Source: WS-2 sp036507005 (GTDB lineage: Bacteria; Eisenbacteria; RBG-16-71-46). Taken from it: a stretch of 18,389 nucleotides of DNA. This document shows, piece after piece, positions 9,047 through 16,641 of this stretch. Each line of letters begins with the position of its first letter. Positions within the stretch are counted from its first letter, which is position 1. The notes under the pieces are model-generated. The model did not search any database and was not told the origin of the DNA. It saw nothing but the letters and a program-made list of their open reading frames with translations. The position numbers and the translations under genes were made by a program. The DNA is taken from positions 1 to 18,389 of the forward strand of contig DASXQT010000060.1 of the NCBI GenBank assembly GCA_036507005.1, written 5' to 3'.

Positions 9047-10345
9047 TCAGCCGGCGTTCGCTCCCACGACCACGACCGTCATGTCGTCGCTCTGCGGGGC
9101 GGTGCCGCGGAACTCGGCGATCTTCTCGAGCATGAGATCGATGACCTCGCTCGGGGGCCGCGCGCCGTGCTCGCCCCACAGCGCGCGCAGCTTGTCCTCG
9201 CCGAACTCGAGGCCCGAGGCGTCCATCGCCTCGGACAGGCCGTCGCTGTAGAGCATGAGGCTCTCGCCGGGCTGGAACTCCACGTCGCCGCGCTCGTAGT
9301 CCGCGTCCGCGAAGATCCCGAGCGGCGTGCCGCCCAGGGTGAGGTCCTCGACCCGGCCGTCGCGCCGGAGCAGCAGCGGGTAGTTGTGCCCGGCGTTCAC
9401 GTACGAGAGCCGGCCCACGGAGACGTCGATCTCGCCGTAGAAGAGGGTGATGAACTTTCCGCGCGCCGCGTTGCGGGTCACGCTCTCGTTCACGAGCCGG
9501 ATCGCCTCCCGGATCGGCAGGCGGCCGTTGCAGAACGCGCGCAGGGAAGCCTGGACGTTCGCCATCAGGAGCGAGGCCGGCACGCCCTTGCCCGAGACGT
9601 CGGCGATCGCGATCCCGAGCCGCCCGTCGCCGAGCGCGCGGTAGTCGAAGGTGTCGCCCCCCACCATGCGCGCCGGGACCACGCGGCCCGCGACCTGCCA
9701 GGGGCCCACGACCAGCGGATCCGCCGGGACCAGGGTCATCTGGATCACCTTCGCCTGCTCCAGCTCGCGCTCCATGCGCCGCGTCTCCTCCTCGAGCCGC
9801 TGCTTCTCGAGCGCCTCGACCCGCAGCCGCGCCTGCTCGATCACGCCCGCCGAGTTGCTGGCCACGATCGAGAGCAGCTGGGCGTCGCGCGGGGTCCACT
9901 CGCGCCCCGGCCTGGCGTCGGTCACCGCCAGCATCCCGGTGATCCGGTTCCCGACCTTGAGCGGCACCGCGAGCACGGCCCGCACCCGTCCCGCGCCGCC
10001 GCGCAGCCCGGGGAAGCGCGGATCGCCGATCAGGTCGGGCGATGCGAGCGCCTCACCCTTGTGGAGCAGGAAGCCCATCACGCTCATGCTCACCGCCTGC
10101 GGCCACGACCCCGAGGAGAGGCCCGGGGTCTCGCGGCGGATGATGGTCTTGACGCTCGGCTCCGTGACTTCCGGGCCGAGCAGCTTGATCGAGCCTTCGT
10201 CGGCGGAGAGCAGGTTCGTGGTCTTCTGCACGATCCAGTCCAGGATCGGCTGGAGCTCGGAGTTCGAGGCCACGATCTCGCACAGCTCGGTGACGAACTG
10301 GAGCTGGGCGTCCGCCGGGCCCGAGACACCTGGGGCTTGCGTCAT
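9047..10345 (-). CDS. GAF domain plus SpoIIE/RsbU-type PP2C serine/threonine phosphatase
   Basis: A 432-residue cytosolic signalling protein. Residues about 15-175 look like a GAF sensory domain (LSADEGSIKLLG, VRAVLAVPLKVGNRITGMLAV). A charged coiled-coil linker (172-203) ends in AKVIQMTLVPADPL, the usual junction to PP2C domains of the SpoIIE class. Metal-binding acidic residues are present: Asp231 and Asp234 in MVGGDTFDY, Asp249 in IADVSGKGVPA, Asp368 in LYSDGLSEAMD and Asp420/421 in QSDDMTVVVV. AGHNYPLLL and GGTPLGIF are further family blocks. Such enzymes usually dephosphorylate anti-sigma-antagonist (STAS) proteins, but no STAS or anti-sigma kinase gene is nearby. Here it follows a Clp ATPase and an FHA protein. 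The ATG at 10345 follows a candidate promoter. Confidence 0.92.
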   Translation of the reverse strand: MTQAPGVSGPADAQLQFVTELCEIVASNSELQPILDWIVQKTTNLLSADEGSIKLLGPEVTEPSVKTIIRRETPGLSSGSWPQAVSMSVMGFLLHKGEALASPDLIGDPRFPGLRGGAGRVRAVLAVPLKVGNRITGMLAVTDARPGREWTPRDAQLLSIVASNSAGVIEQARLRVEALEKQRLEEETRRMERELEQAKVIQMTLVPADPLVVGPWQVAGRVVPARMVGGDTFDYRALGDGRLGIAIADVSGKGVPASLLMANVQASLRAFCNGRLPIREAIRLVNESVTRNAARGKFITLFYGEIDVSVGRLSYVNAGHNYPLLLRRDGRVEDLTLGGTPLGIFADADYERGDVEFQPGESLMLYSDGLSEAMDASGLEFGEDKLRALWGEHGARPPSEVIDLMLEKIAEFRGTAPQSDDMTVVVVGANAG

Positions 10346-10388
10346 GGGAGGGGCCTTTCGATCGGGACAGGACGACGAGTCGGGGTGC

Positions 10389-10418
10389 AGTCTAGGCCGC
10401 GGAGGCGGGCTCGCACAA
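10389..10418 (-). promoter_or_regulatory. Promoter candidate for the GAF-PP2C phosphatase gene
   Basis: On the minus strand, TTGTGC (10413-10418) and TAGACT (10389-10394) are 18 bases apart, about 44 bases before the ATG at 10345, inside the 143-base gap after the Clp gene. The phosphatase may therefore be transcribed separately as well as by read-through. Confidence 0.4.
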
Positions 10419-10488
10419 GCGTGGCGCCCGATCGCGGTGTGGCTCTTCGAGTGCCGCGCGGTCGTGGTCGGCAACCGCCGGCGCGCGG

Positions 10489-12729
10489 TCAGGAGGGCCC
10501 GAGCTCGAATCGGACCCGGTCGCCGTCGAGGCTCGCGCGCACCGTTGCCGCGCCATTGCCGCGCCGGAGCAGCTCCTCGGCGAGCGGCTGGCGCAGGTAG
10601 CGGTCCACCGTGCGGCGCAGCTCCCGCGCCCCGAACTGCTCGCTGACCCCGCGCTGGATCAGGAGGTCGTAGACCTCCTCCGCCAGCTCGATCCGGAGGC
10701 TCTGCGGCGCCTGGCTCTCGAGGCCCTTCACATACCTGTCGACGATCTGCCGCAACGCGGCGGGGTCGAGGGGCCGGAAGAGCAAGATCTCGTCGATGCG
10801 GTTCACCAGCTCGGGCCGGAGAAAGCGGGTCAGCTCCGCCCGGACGTCGAACGCCAAAGGGGGCGGCGGCTCGGCCTTGAAGCCGAGCGTAACGGCGGGC
10901 ACGGCCGGCCCCACGGGGAGGTTCGAGGTGAGGATGACGACCGCGTTGCGGAAGTCGGCGCGCTTGCCATGGGCGTCGCCGAGCCGCCCCTCGTCGAAGA
11001 TCTGGAGGAAGAGATCGAACACCTGCGGGTGCGCCTTCTCGATCTCGTCGAACAGCACCACGCAGTCGGGATGCGTGCGGAGCGCCGAGACCAGCAGCCC
11101 TTCCTGCTCGTGGCCGACGTAGCCGGGCGGTGCGCCGATCAGCTTCGCCACGGAATGCGGCTCCATGTACTCCGACATGTCGAAGCGGACGAGCCGCTTC
11201 TCGCCGCCGTACAGCAGCCGCGCGAGGCTCCTGGCCAGCTCGGTTTTGCCCACGCCGGTGGGTCCGAGGAACAGGAACACGCCGACGGGCCGCTCGGGGT
11301 CGGCGAGGCCCGCCCGGGCGGTGAGGATCGCGCGCGCCACCGCCCGGCACGCGTGATCCTGCCCGACCACACATCGTCGCAGCTCCTCCTCCAGGCGCAC
11401 GAGCTGCTGCACGTCCTCGCCCGAGAGCCGCTCGAGCGGGATCCCCGTCCACTGGGACACGGTGCACGCGACCGCTTCCCGGCCGAGCCTGGGGCGGGAG
11501 GCGCCGCCGCCCGCCGCCAGGAGACCGAGCCGCAGACGCGCGCCCGACTGATCGAGGGCGTCGATCGCCTTGTCCGGCAGCCGGCGCTGGGGGACGTAGC
11601 GGACGGTCAGCTCGAGCGCGGCCTCGATCGCTTCCGGCTGGATGTCCACGCCGTGATGCTCGGCCAGCGAGGGCGCCACGCCCGCCAGGATCTCTCGCGC
11701 CTGGCCCGGGGTCGGCTCCTCGACCATCACGGGCTCGAAGCGCCGCTCCAGCGCGGCGTCGCGCTCGATGTGGCGCCGGTACTCGGCCAGAGTGGTGGCG
11801 CCGATGCAGCGAAGCTCGCCCCGCGCCAGCGCCGGCTTCACGATGTCCGCCGCTCCGACCGAGTCGCCGCCGGCCGAGCCGGTCCCGACGATCGTATGGA
11901 TCTCGTCGAGGAAGAGGACGACGCTCGAGCTCCCGGACGCCTCCTGGATCACGCCCAGCAAGCGCTCCTCGAACTGGCCGCGGTACTTGGTCCCCGCCAC
12001 CAGCGAAGCCATCGAGAGCTCGATGATCCGCGCGTCCTTGAGCGGGTGCCGCGCGTCCGCGGTCGCCAGCATCCGGGCGAGCCCCTCGACCACCGCGGTC
12101 TTCCCCACGCCCGCCTGCCCGACCAGCACGGGGCTGTTCTTCCGCTTGCGCAGCAGCACCTCGGCCACGAGTGCGATCTCCGCCTCCCGGCCGATCACCG
12201 GCGTCAGCGCTCCGTTCCTGGCCTGGCGCGTGAGATCGCGCCCGAAGCGGTCGAGCAGGGGAAGCTCGGACGCCTCGGGAGGGCTCTCCCGGGCCGCCTC
12301 CCCGGGGCCGATCGCCTCGAACAGCTCGGCGGCCTCGACCTCGCGGGAGCCGAGCATGCGCATGGGCACGCTGCGTCCCTCGCGCAGGATCGCCTCCAGC
12401 AGATGGTGGTTCGTGACCACGGGCTTCCGCTGCGCGATCGCAATCCCGGTCGCGAGGCTCATGATGCGCCGGCAGCGCGGCGTGAACAGCACTTCCGTGC
12501 CCCAGGGGTGGTGCTCGAGCGGCTCGATGCTCCCCATGAGCAGGGCCAGGAAGTCGTCGAGAGCCACCCCGCGCCGGTCGAGCGCCTGGCGCAGGGACAG
12601 GTCGTCGGCGCGGGCGAGCGCCGCGAAGACGTGCTCGACGCCGACGAAGTGATGGCCCAGCCGGGAGCTCTCCCCGGTGGCCTCGCTCAGCACGGCCTCG
12701 GTCGAGGCGGAAAGGGGCAGCGAATCCAT
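10489..12729 (-). CDS. ClpA-like double AAA+ unfoldase (Hsp100) next to an FHA protein
   Basis: An ATP-driven protein unfoldase of 746 residues, close to ClpA (about 758). It has a Clp N domain of two repeats (about 5-140). AAA-1 has Walker A GQAGVGKT (204-211), pore loop KYRG (248-251) and Walker B VLFLDE (271-276). AAA-2 has Walker A GPTGVGKT (489-496), pore loop GYVG (536-539), Walker B VVLFDE (557-562) and Arg finger RPELVNRIDE. The two modules are joined without the ClpB coiled-coil middle domain or the short ClpC one. LGF at 615-617 sits where ClpA has IGL and ClpC has VGF/LGF, the ClpP-docking loop, which suggests a protease partner. No clpS or clpP gene is in the window. It starts 6 bases after the FHA gene, so the two are almost certainly one transcript. 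ClpV (type VI secretion) is the alternative, but the LGF loop and lack of secretion genes argue against it. Confidence 0.92.
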   Translation of the reverse strand: MDSLPLSASTEAVLSEATGESSRLGHHFVGVEHVFAALARADDLSLRQALDRRGVALDDFLALLMGSIEPLEHHPWGTEVLFTPRCRRIMSLATGIAIAQRKPVVTNHHLLEAILREGRSVPMRMLGSREVEAAELFEAIGPGEAARESPPEASELPLLDRFGRDLTRQARNGALTPVIGREAEIALVAEVLLRKRKNSPVLVGQAGVGKTAVVEGLARMLATADARHPLKDARIIELSMASLVAGTKYRGQFEERLLGVIQEASGSSSVVLFLDEIHTIVGTGSAGGDSVGAADIVKPALARGELRCIGATTLAEYRRHIERDAALERRFEPVMVEEPTPGQAREILAGVAPSLAEHHGVDIQPEAIEAALELTVRYVPQRRLPDKAIDALDQSGARLRLGLLAAGGGASRPRLGREAVACTVSQWTGIPLERLSGEDVQQLVRLEEELRRCVVGQDHACRAVARAILTARAGLADPERPVGVFLFLGPTGVGKTELARSLARLLYGGEKRLVRFDMSEYMEPHSVAKLIGAPPGYVGHEQEGLLVSALRTHPDCVVLFDEIEKAHPQVFDLFLQIFDEGRLGDAHGKRADFRNAVVILTSNLPVGPAVPAVTLGFKAEPPPPLAFDVRAELTRFLRPELVNRIDEILLFRPLDPAALRQIVDRYVKGLESQAPQSLRIELAEEVYDLLIQRGVSEQFGARELRRTVDRYLRQPLAEELLRRGNGAATVRASLDGDRVRFELGPS

Positions 12730-12735
12730 GGGGGC

Positions 12736-13152
12736 TCAGCGGCTCCGTGCGCCGCCTGCGGGTGTGAATTCCAGGCAGGTGTTGCCGAGCACGAACTGCG
12801 TGCCCGAACCGATCAGCATCCGCTCGCGGACGCGCTGCTCGCCGATCCAGGTGCCGTTCCGGCTGCCCAGGTCCTCGAGCCAGAAGCCACCGCCATCCCG
12901 GACGATGCGTGCGTGGGTGGCCGAGACCAGGGGGTCGAGGTGGAGGCAGAGGTCGCTCCGGGGGCTGCGCCCGATGACGAGCACGTCGCTCGAGGCATGA
13001 GCCGTGACGCCGTCCATGGGGCCACCCACGATCTCGAGCCGGACGGCGGCGAACGGCTCGGCCCCGATCCGTTCCGCGCGCGGGCTCAGGCGCACGGTGG
13101 ATCGAACGGTCTGGGGATCCGGTTTGGCCCGGTCGTTGTCGGCGGGAACCAT
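12736..13152 (-). CDS. Small FHA-domain protein
   Basis: A 138-residue soluble protein with a single forkhead-associated domain (about 35-130), a phosphothreonine-peptide reader. The signature residues are in place: Gly61-Arg62 (VIGRSPRSD), Ser77 and His80 (VSATHARI), and Asn99-Gly100-Thr101 (LGSRNGTWIG). The first 35 residues are charged and probably disordered, with Thr15, Ser18 and Thr19 in QTVRSTV; a phosphorylated N-terminal threonine regulates the small FHA proteins GarA and OdhI, so these are candidate acceptor sites by analogy only. There is no second domain and no membrane segment. The ATG at 13152 has no strong Shine-Dalgarno. The stop lies 6 bases before the Clp gene, pointing to a joint role, perhaps as adaptor or regulator of the unfoldase. 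No serine/threonine kinase gene is in the window. Confidence 0.9.
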   Translation of the reverse strand: MVPADNDRAKPDPQTVRSTVRLSPRAERIGAEPFAAVRLEIVGGPMDGVTAHASSDVLVIGRSPRSDLCLHLDPLVSATHARIVRDGGGFWLEDLGSRNGTWIGEQRVRERMLIGSGTQFVLGNTCLEFTPAGGARSR

Positions 13153-13280
13153 GTTCGGCTCGCTGGACGGGGGATGGTCGCGAAGGAAGCTACCCCAGAT
13201 CGCGCTGCAAGGCTACGCGATTCCGCTCCGGGTGATGGGTCGGTCCGGAGTGATGGACGACGGTGGCTCCCGAGCGCGGC

Positions 13281-13310
13281 TTGCCCGGCGCGAGCGCGGC
13301 TCCCTATACT
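13281..13310 (+). promoter_or_regulatory. Promoter candidate for the enoyl-CoA hydratase gene
   Basis: TTGCCC (13281-13286) and TATACT (13305-13310) are 18 bases apart. The -10 matches 5 of 6 consensus bases and is one of few AT-rich hexamers here. Transcription would start near 13317, about 70 bases before the ATG. Confidence 0.5.
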
Positions 13311-13384
13311 GCCGCCCGGCTTCACGACGCGCGGTCGCCGTCCACCAAACGCGCCCGGCTTTTTTCCACCTTCGCGAGGACGCG

Positions 13385-14194
<810 letters not shown>

Positions 14195-14265
14195 CCGCCT
14201 CCCACGAGACGCCGCGCGGCCCGGGGGAGCGCTCGCACGCCGTCGCGCGCACGGAGGGAGTCGCG

Positions 14266-14700
14266 ATGCAGGACCTGGTTCCCATGCTGGTCTCCACGCT
14301 GCTCGGCACCCTGGTGGGCTGGGAGCGCCAGATGGGCCGCAAGCCCGCCGGGCTTCGCACCCACACCCTGGTGTGCATGGGCGCCACGATGTTCGTGCTG
14401 CTCACGCTCCACTCGGTGGATGCGTTCGGAGGCGGGCACAACATGGACCCGACCCGCATCATCCACGGGGTGGTGACCGGCGTGGGGTTCCTCGGCGCCG
14501 GGAGCATCATGCGGCAGGAAGGGTTCGTGCACGGGCTCACCACCGCGGCGAGCGTGTGGATGGTGGCCGCGATCGGCGTCGCGGTCGGCTGCCACGCCTA
14601 CCTGCTCGCGGTGATCGGCACGGTGCTCGCGCTGGTCGTGCTCGAAGGCTACCGCTGGATCGAGCGCCTGCTCGCGCCCGGCACGGACAGCGAGGGGTAG
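14266..14700 (+). CDS. MgtC/SapB family membrane protein, short form
   Basis: A 144-residue inner-membrane protein made of the hydrophobic MgtC domain only, without the C-terminal ACT-like domain of Salmonella MgtC. Four hydrophobic segments are visible (about 4-18, 34-50, 66-82 and 92-128, the last long enough for two passes). Family motifs are GWERQMGRKPAGLRTHTLVCMGAT (18-41, with the conserved Arg residues), TGVGFLGAGSIM (71-82) and GLTTAASVWMVAAIGVAVG (90-108). Family members are linked to growth in low magnesium and to virulence through F-type ATPase regulation; for short environmental forms the function is not settled. The ATG at 14266 has GGAGGGAG 5 bases upstream. It is 71 bases after the hydratase, possibly co-transcribed. 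The first Met has alternatives in its ORF but only this one has a binding site. Confidence 0.92.
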   Translation: MQDLVPMLVSTLLGTLVGWERQMGRKPAGLRTHTLVCMGATMFVLLTLHSVDAFGGGHNMDPTRIIHGVVTGVGFLGAGSIMRQEGFVHGLTTAASVWMVAAIGVAVGCHAYLLAVIGTVLALVVLEGYRWIERLLAPGTDSEG

Positions 14701-14751
14701 GCAGGCCGCGAAGCGCGACGGGGCTGCTCAACGCCACGGCAGGTAGCGGAA

Positions 14752-15354
14752 TTACAGGTCGCGGCGTGGGGCCTGGGCCGCTCGCCAGATCTCCAGGTAC
14801 TTGACGCGGACGGACTGGTCGAGGCGTTCCGCGTAGGTCTCCCCGAGGCGGTTGGCGCGTACCAGCTCGAGGACGTCCGCCAGGTCGCGCAGCCGGTCGG
14901 GTGCGGAGATCCCCGAGGCGAGCTTGAGCTCGATCAGCGTGCGCAGATCCAGAACCCGCAGGCGGCCGCCGCCTCGCGCGATGGACGCGGGGTCCGGGAA
15001 TCGCACGGACTTCGGTCGGCCGTCTCCGGGGTAGTCGCCCGCCAGCAGGAAGTCGATCGGAACCCCCGTCTCCGTTTCGCGCACGCGACGCGAGTCGGGG
15101 TGGCTCTCCGCGAAACCCCGCCCAAGCCATCGGGACTTGAAGCGCTCCAGGCCTTCCGCGGTCACCAGGAGATCCACGTCGACGGTGACGCGCACGTAGC
15201 CGTGCTCGCCGAGGGCGAGTCCGCCCCCGAGGGCAAACTCGACCCCCGACTCCTCGAGCGCGCGAGCGACGTGATCGAGCGCGGCATGCACCTTCGATGT
15301 CCCCACGAGGAAGCGGTCCACCTCCCGCACCATGTCGTCGAAATGGTTCTGCAT
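14752..15354 (-). CDS. Nucleotidyltransferase-fold protein, AbiEii/AbiGii-like
   Basis: A 200-residue protein with the minimal nucleotidyltransferase signature: a GGG turn (43-45, FALGGGLALGEHG), then RVTVDVDLLV with Asp59 and Asp61 spaced as metal ligands, and a third acidic candidate, Asp101, in VPIDFLLAGD. The C-terminal helical part has LIELKLASG and RLRDLADVLELV, also usual in this group. AbiEii-like proteins include toxins that nucleotidylate tRNA or other targets and pair with a cognate AbiEi-type antitoxin. No such partner is next to this gene, so toxin function is not supported here. Codons look less GC-extreme than in neighbouring housekeeping genes, which fits an accessory gene. 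The ATG at 15354 lacks a Shine-Dalgarno; the in-frame ATG at 15333 is an alternative. Confidence 0.8.
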   Translation of the reverse strand: MQNHFDDMVREVDRFLVGTSKVHAALDHVARALEESGVEFALGGGLALGEHGYVRVTVDVDLLVTAEGLERFKSRWLGRGFAESHPDSRRVRETETGVPIDFLLAGDYPGDGRPKSVRFPDPASIARGGGRLRVLDLRTLIELKLASGISAPDRLRDLADVLELVRANRLGETYAERLDQSVRVKYLEIWRAAQAPRRDL

Positions 15355-15360
15355 GCAACT

Positions 15361-15366
15361 AGCTTA
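15361..15366 (-). promoter_or_regulatory. -10-like element suggesting a leaderless nucleotidyltransferase transcript
   Basis: TAAGCT on the minus strand lies 6 bases before the ATG at 15354, which has no Shine-Dalgarno. A TAnnnT box at this distance is the usual arrangement for leaderless mRNAs. No -35 is obvious. Confidence 0.25.
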
Positions 15367-15517
15367 CCCCTTCGGTGGTCCGTCCAGGAGCGGCAGCGCC
15401 ACGCGACCGGGCCGACAACGGCGTGGTCACTGTGTAAGCGGCGGGGCCGGGCCTGGCGGGGCGCGCCGGCGCGCGCGGATGAGGCGAGGAGCAACGTGGC
15501 GAAGAACGCGCCCGGCC

Positions 15518-16594
15518 TCAGGCCGGCACCTTCGCCCGCTCCAGCTCCTCGAGCACCAGGTCGCCCACCGCGCTCGTGCCGAGACCCGAGTCCGAGCCCA
15601 GCGAGGGGATGCGCTTCGAGCGCAGCAGTCCCGCCACCGCCTCCTCGATGCGCTGGGCGGCGCGCTTCTCGCCCAGATAGTCGAGCATCATCTGCACCGC
15701 CATGATCGCGGCGATCGGGTTCGCCACGTTCTTCCCCGCGTGCTTGGGGGCCGAGCCGTGGATGGGCTCGAACAGGCTGACGCGCCCGGGGTGCAGGTTG
15801 CCGCTCGCGGCCACCCCGAGGCCGCCCTGGATCATGGCGGCGAGGTCGGTGAGGATGTCGCCGAACATGTTGCTCGTCACCACGGTGTCGAACCACTCGG
15901 GGTTCTTCACGCACCACATGGTGGCGGCGTCGATGTAGGCGTGCTCGCGCGCGATGTCGGGGTACTCGCGCCCCACCTCCTCGAAGGTCCGGGTCCAGAG
16001 GTCCATCGCGCGCACCGCGTTCGCCTTGTCCACCAGCGTGAGCTTCTTGCCGCGAGCGCGCCGCCGTGCCAGCTCGAACGCGTAGCGGATGATGCGCTCC
16101 GTGCCCTTGCGCGTGAACAGGATCTCCTGGGTGGCGATCTCGTCCGGCGTGCCCTTCTTGAAGTAGCCGTACATCCCGGCGTAGGCGTCCTCGGTGTTCT
16201 CGCGCACCACCACGAAGTCCACGTCCTCGGGCCCCTTGTCCTTGAGCGGGCAGAGGTGCTCGGCGTAGAGCTTCACCGGGCGCAGGTTCACGTAGAGGTC
16301 GAGCCCGAAGCGGAGCCGGGCGATGATCCCGAACTCGAGCAGGCCGACCTGGATCCGCGGGTCGCCGATCGCGCCCAGCAGGATCGCGTCGTGGCCGCGG
16401 ATCTCCTCGAACGCGGCGTCGGGCAGGGCCTCCTTGGTCTTCAGGTAGTGCTCGGCGCCGAACGGGTAGCGCGTGAGGTCGGTCCGGAAGCCTTCGATCG
16501 CGGCGACGCGCTCGAGCGTGCGCAGCGCCTCGCGCACCACCTCGGGCCCGATGCCGTCGCCGGCGATCACCGCGATGCGATGGGTCTTGGCCAT
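15518..16594 (-). CDS. leuB: 3-isopropylmalate dehydrogenase / isocitrate dehydrogenase family protein
   Basis: A 358-residue decarboxylating beta-hydroxyacid dehydrogenase. Substrate and metal residues are visible: LRFGLDLYVNLRP (94-106, with Arg95 and Arg105), Arg131 in VVVRENTEDAYAGMYGY, Lys190 in LVDKAN, Asp222 in IDAATM, and Asp246 and Asp250 in MFGDILTD. The spacing before the LRP motif matches mycobacterial-type LeuB (one residue longer than Thermus LeuB), favouring 3-isopropylmalate. The cofactor motif reads HGSAPKHAGKNVANP (279-293): Lys284-His285 replace the Asp-Ile of NAD-specific enzymes and resemble the Lys-Tyr of NADP isocitrate dehydrogenase. The ATG at 16594 follows GGAGGAG at 6 bases; the frame is open upstream through the synthase gene. 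It is 47 bases after the LeuA-like gene. Substrates such as tartrate, homoisocitrate or 3-methylmalate cannot be excluded. Confidence 0.88.
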   Translation of the reverse strand: MAKTHRIAVIAGDGIGPEVVREALRTLERVAAIEGFRTDLTRYPFGAEHYLKTKEALPDAAFEEIRGHDAILLGAIGDPRIQVGLLEFGIIARLRFGLDLYVNLRPVKLYAEHLCPLKDKGPEDVDFVVVRENTEDAYAGMYGYFKKGTPDEIATQEILFTRKGTERIIRYAFELARRRARGKKLTLVDKANAVRAMDLWTRTFEEVGREYPDIAREHAYIDAATMWCVKNPEWFDTVVTSNMFGDILTDLAAMIQGGLGVAASGNLHPGRVSLFEPIHGSAPKHAGKNVANPIAAIMAVQMMLDYLGEKRAAQRIEEAVAGLLRSKRIPSLGSDSGLGTSAVGDLVLEELERAKVPA

Positions 16595-16641
16595 GCCTGC
16601 TCCTCCGGGAAGGGGCGCGCCGCGAGCGGCCCGCTCGGACT

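Noticed and set aside
9047..13152. Type VI secretion regulatory island
   Set aside because: FHA, Clp and PP2C recall one, but no tss structural gene is present, the FHA protein is far smaller than Fha1/TagH, and the Clp carries a ClpP-type loop.
13153..13384. Promoter or sigma-54 site for the FHA-Clp transcript
   Set aside because: I searched the minus strand upstream of 13152 and found no hexamer pair or GG-N10-GC element with acceptable spacing.
15461..15474. Perfect 14-base palindrome GCGCGCCGGCGCGC downstream of the dehydrogenase gene
   Set aside because: It is well placed for a terminator but has no U-run and consists of alternating GC, so chance is likely.
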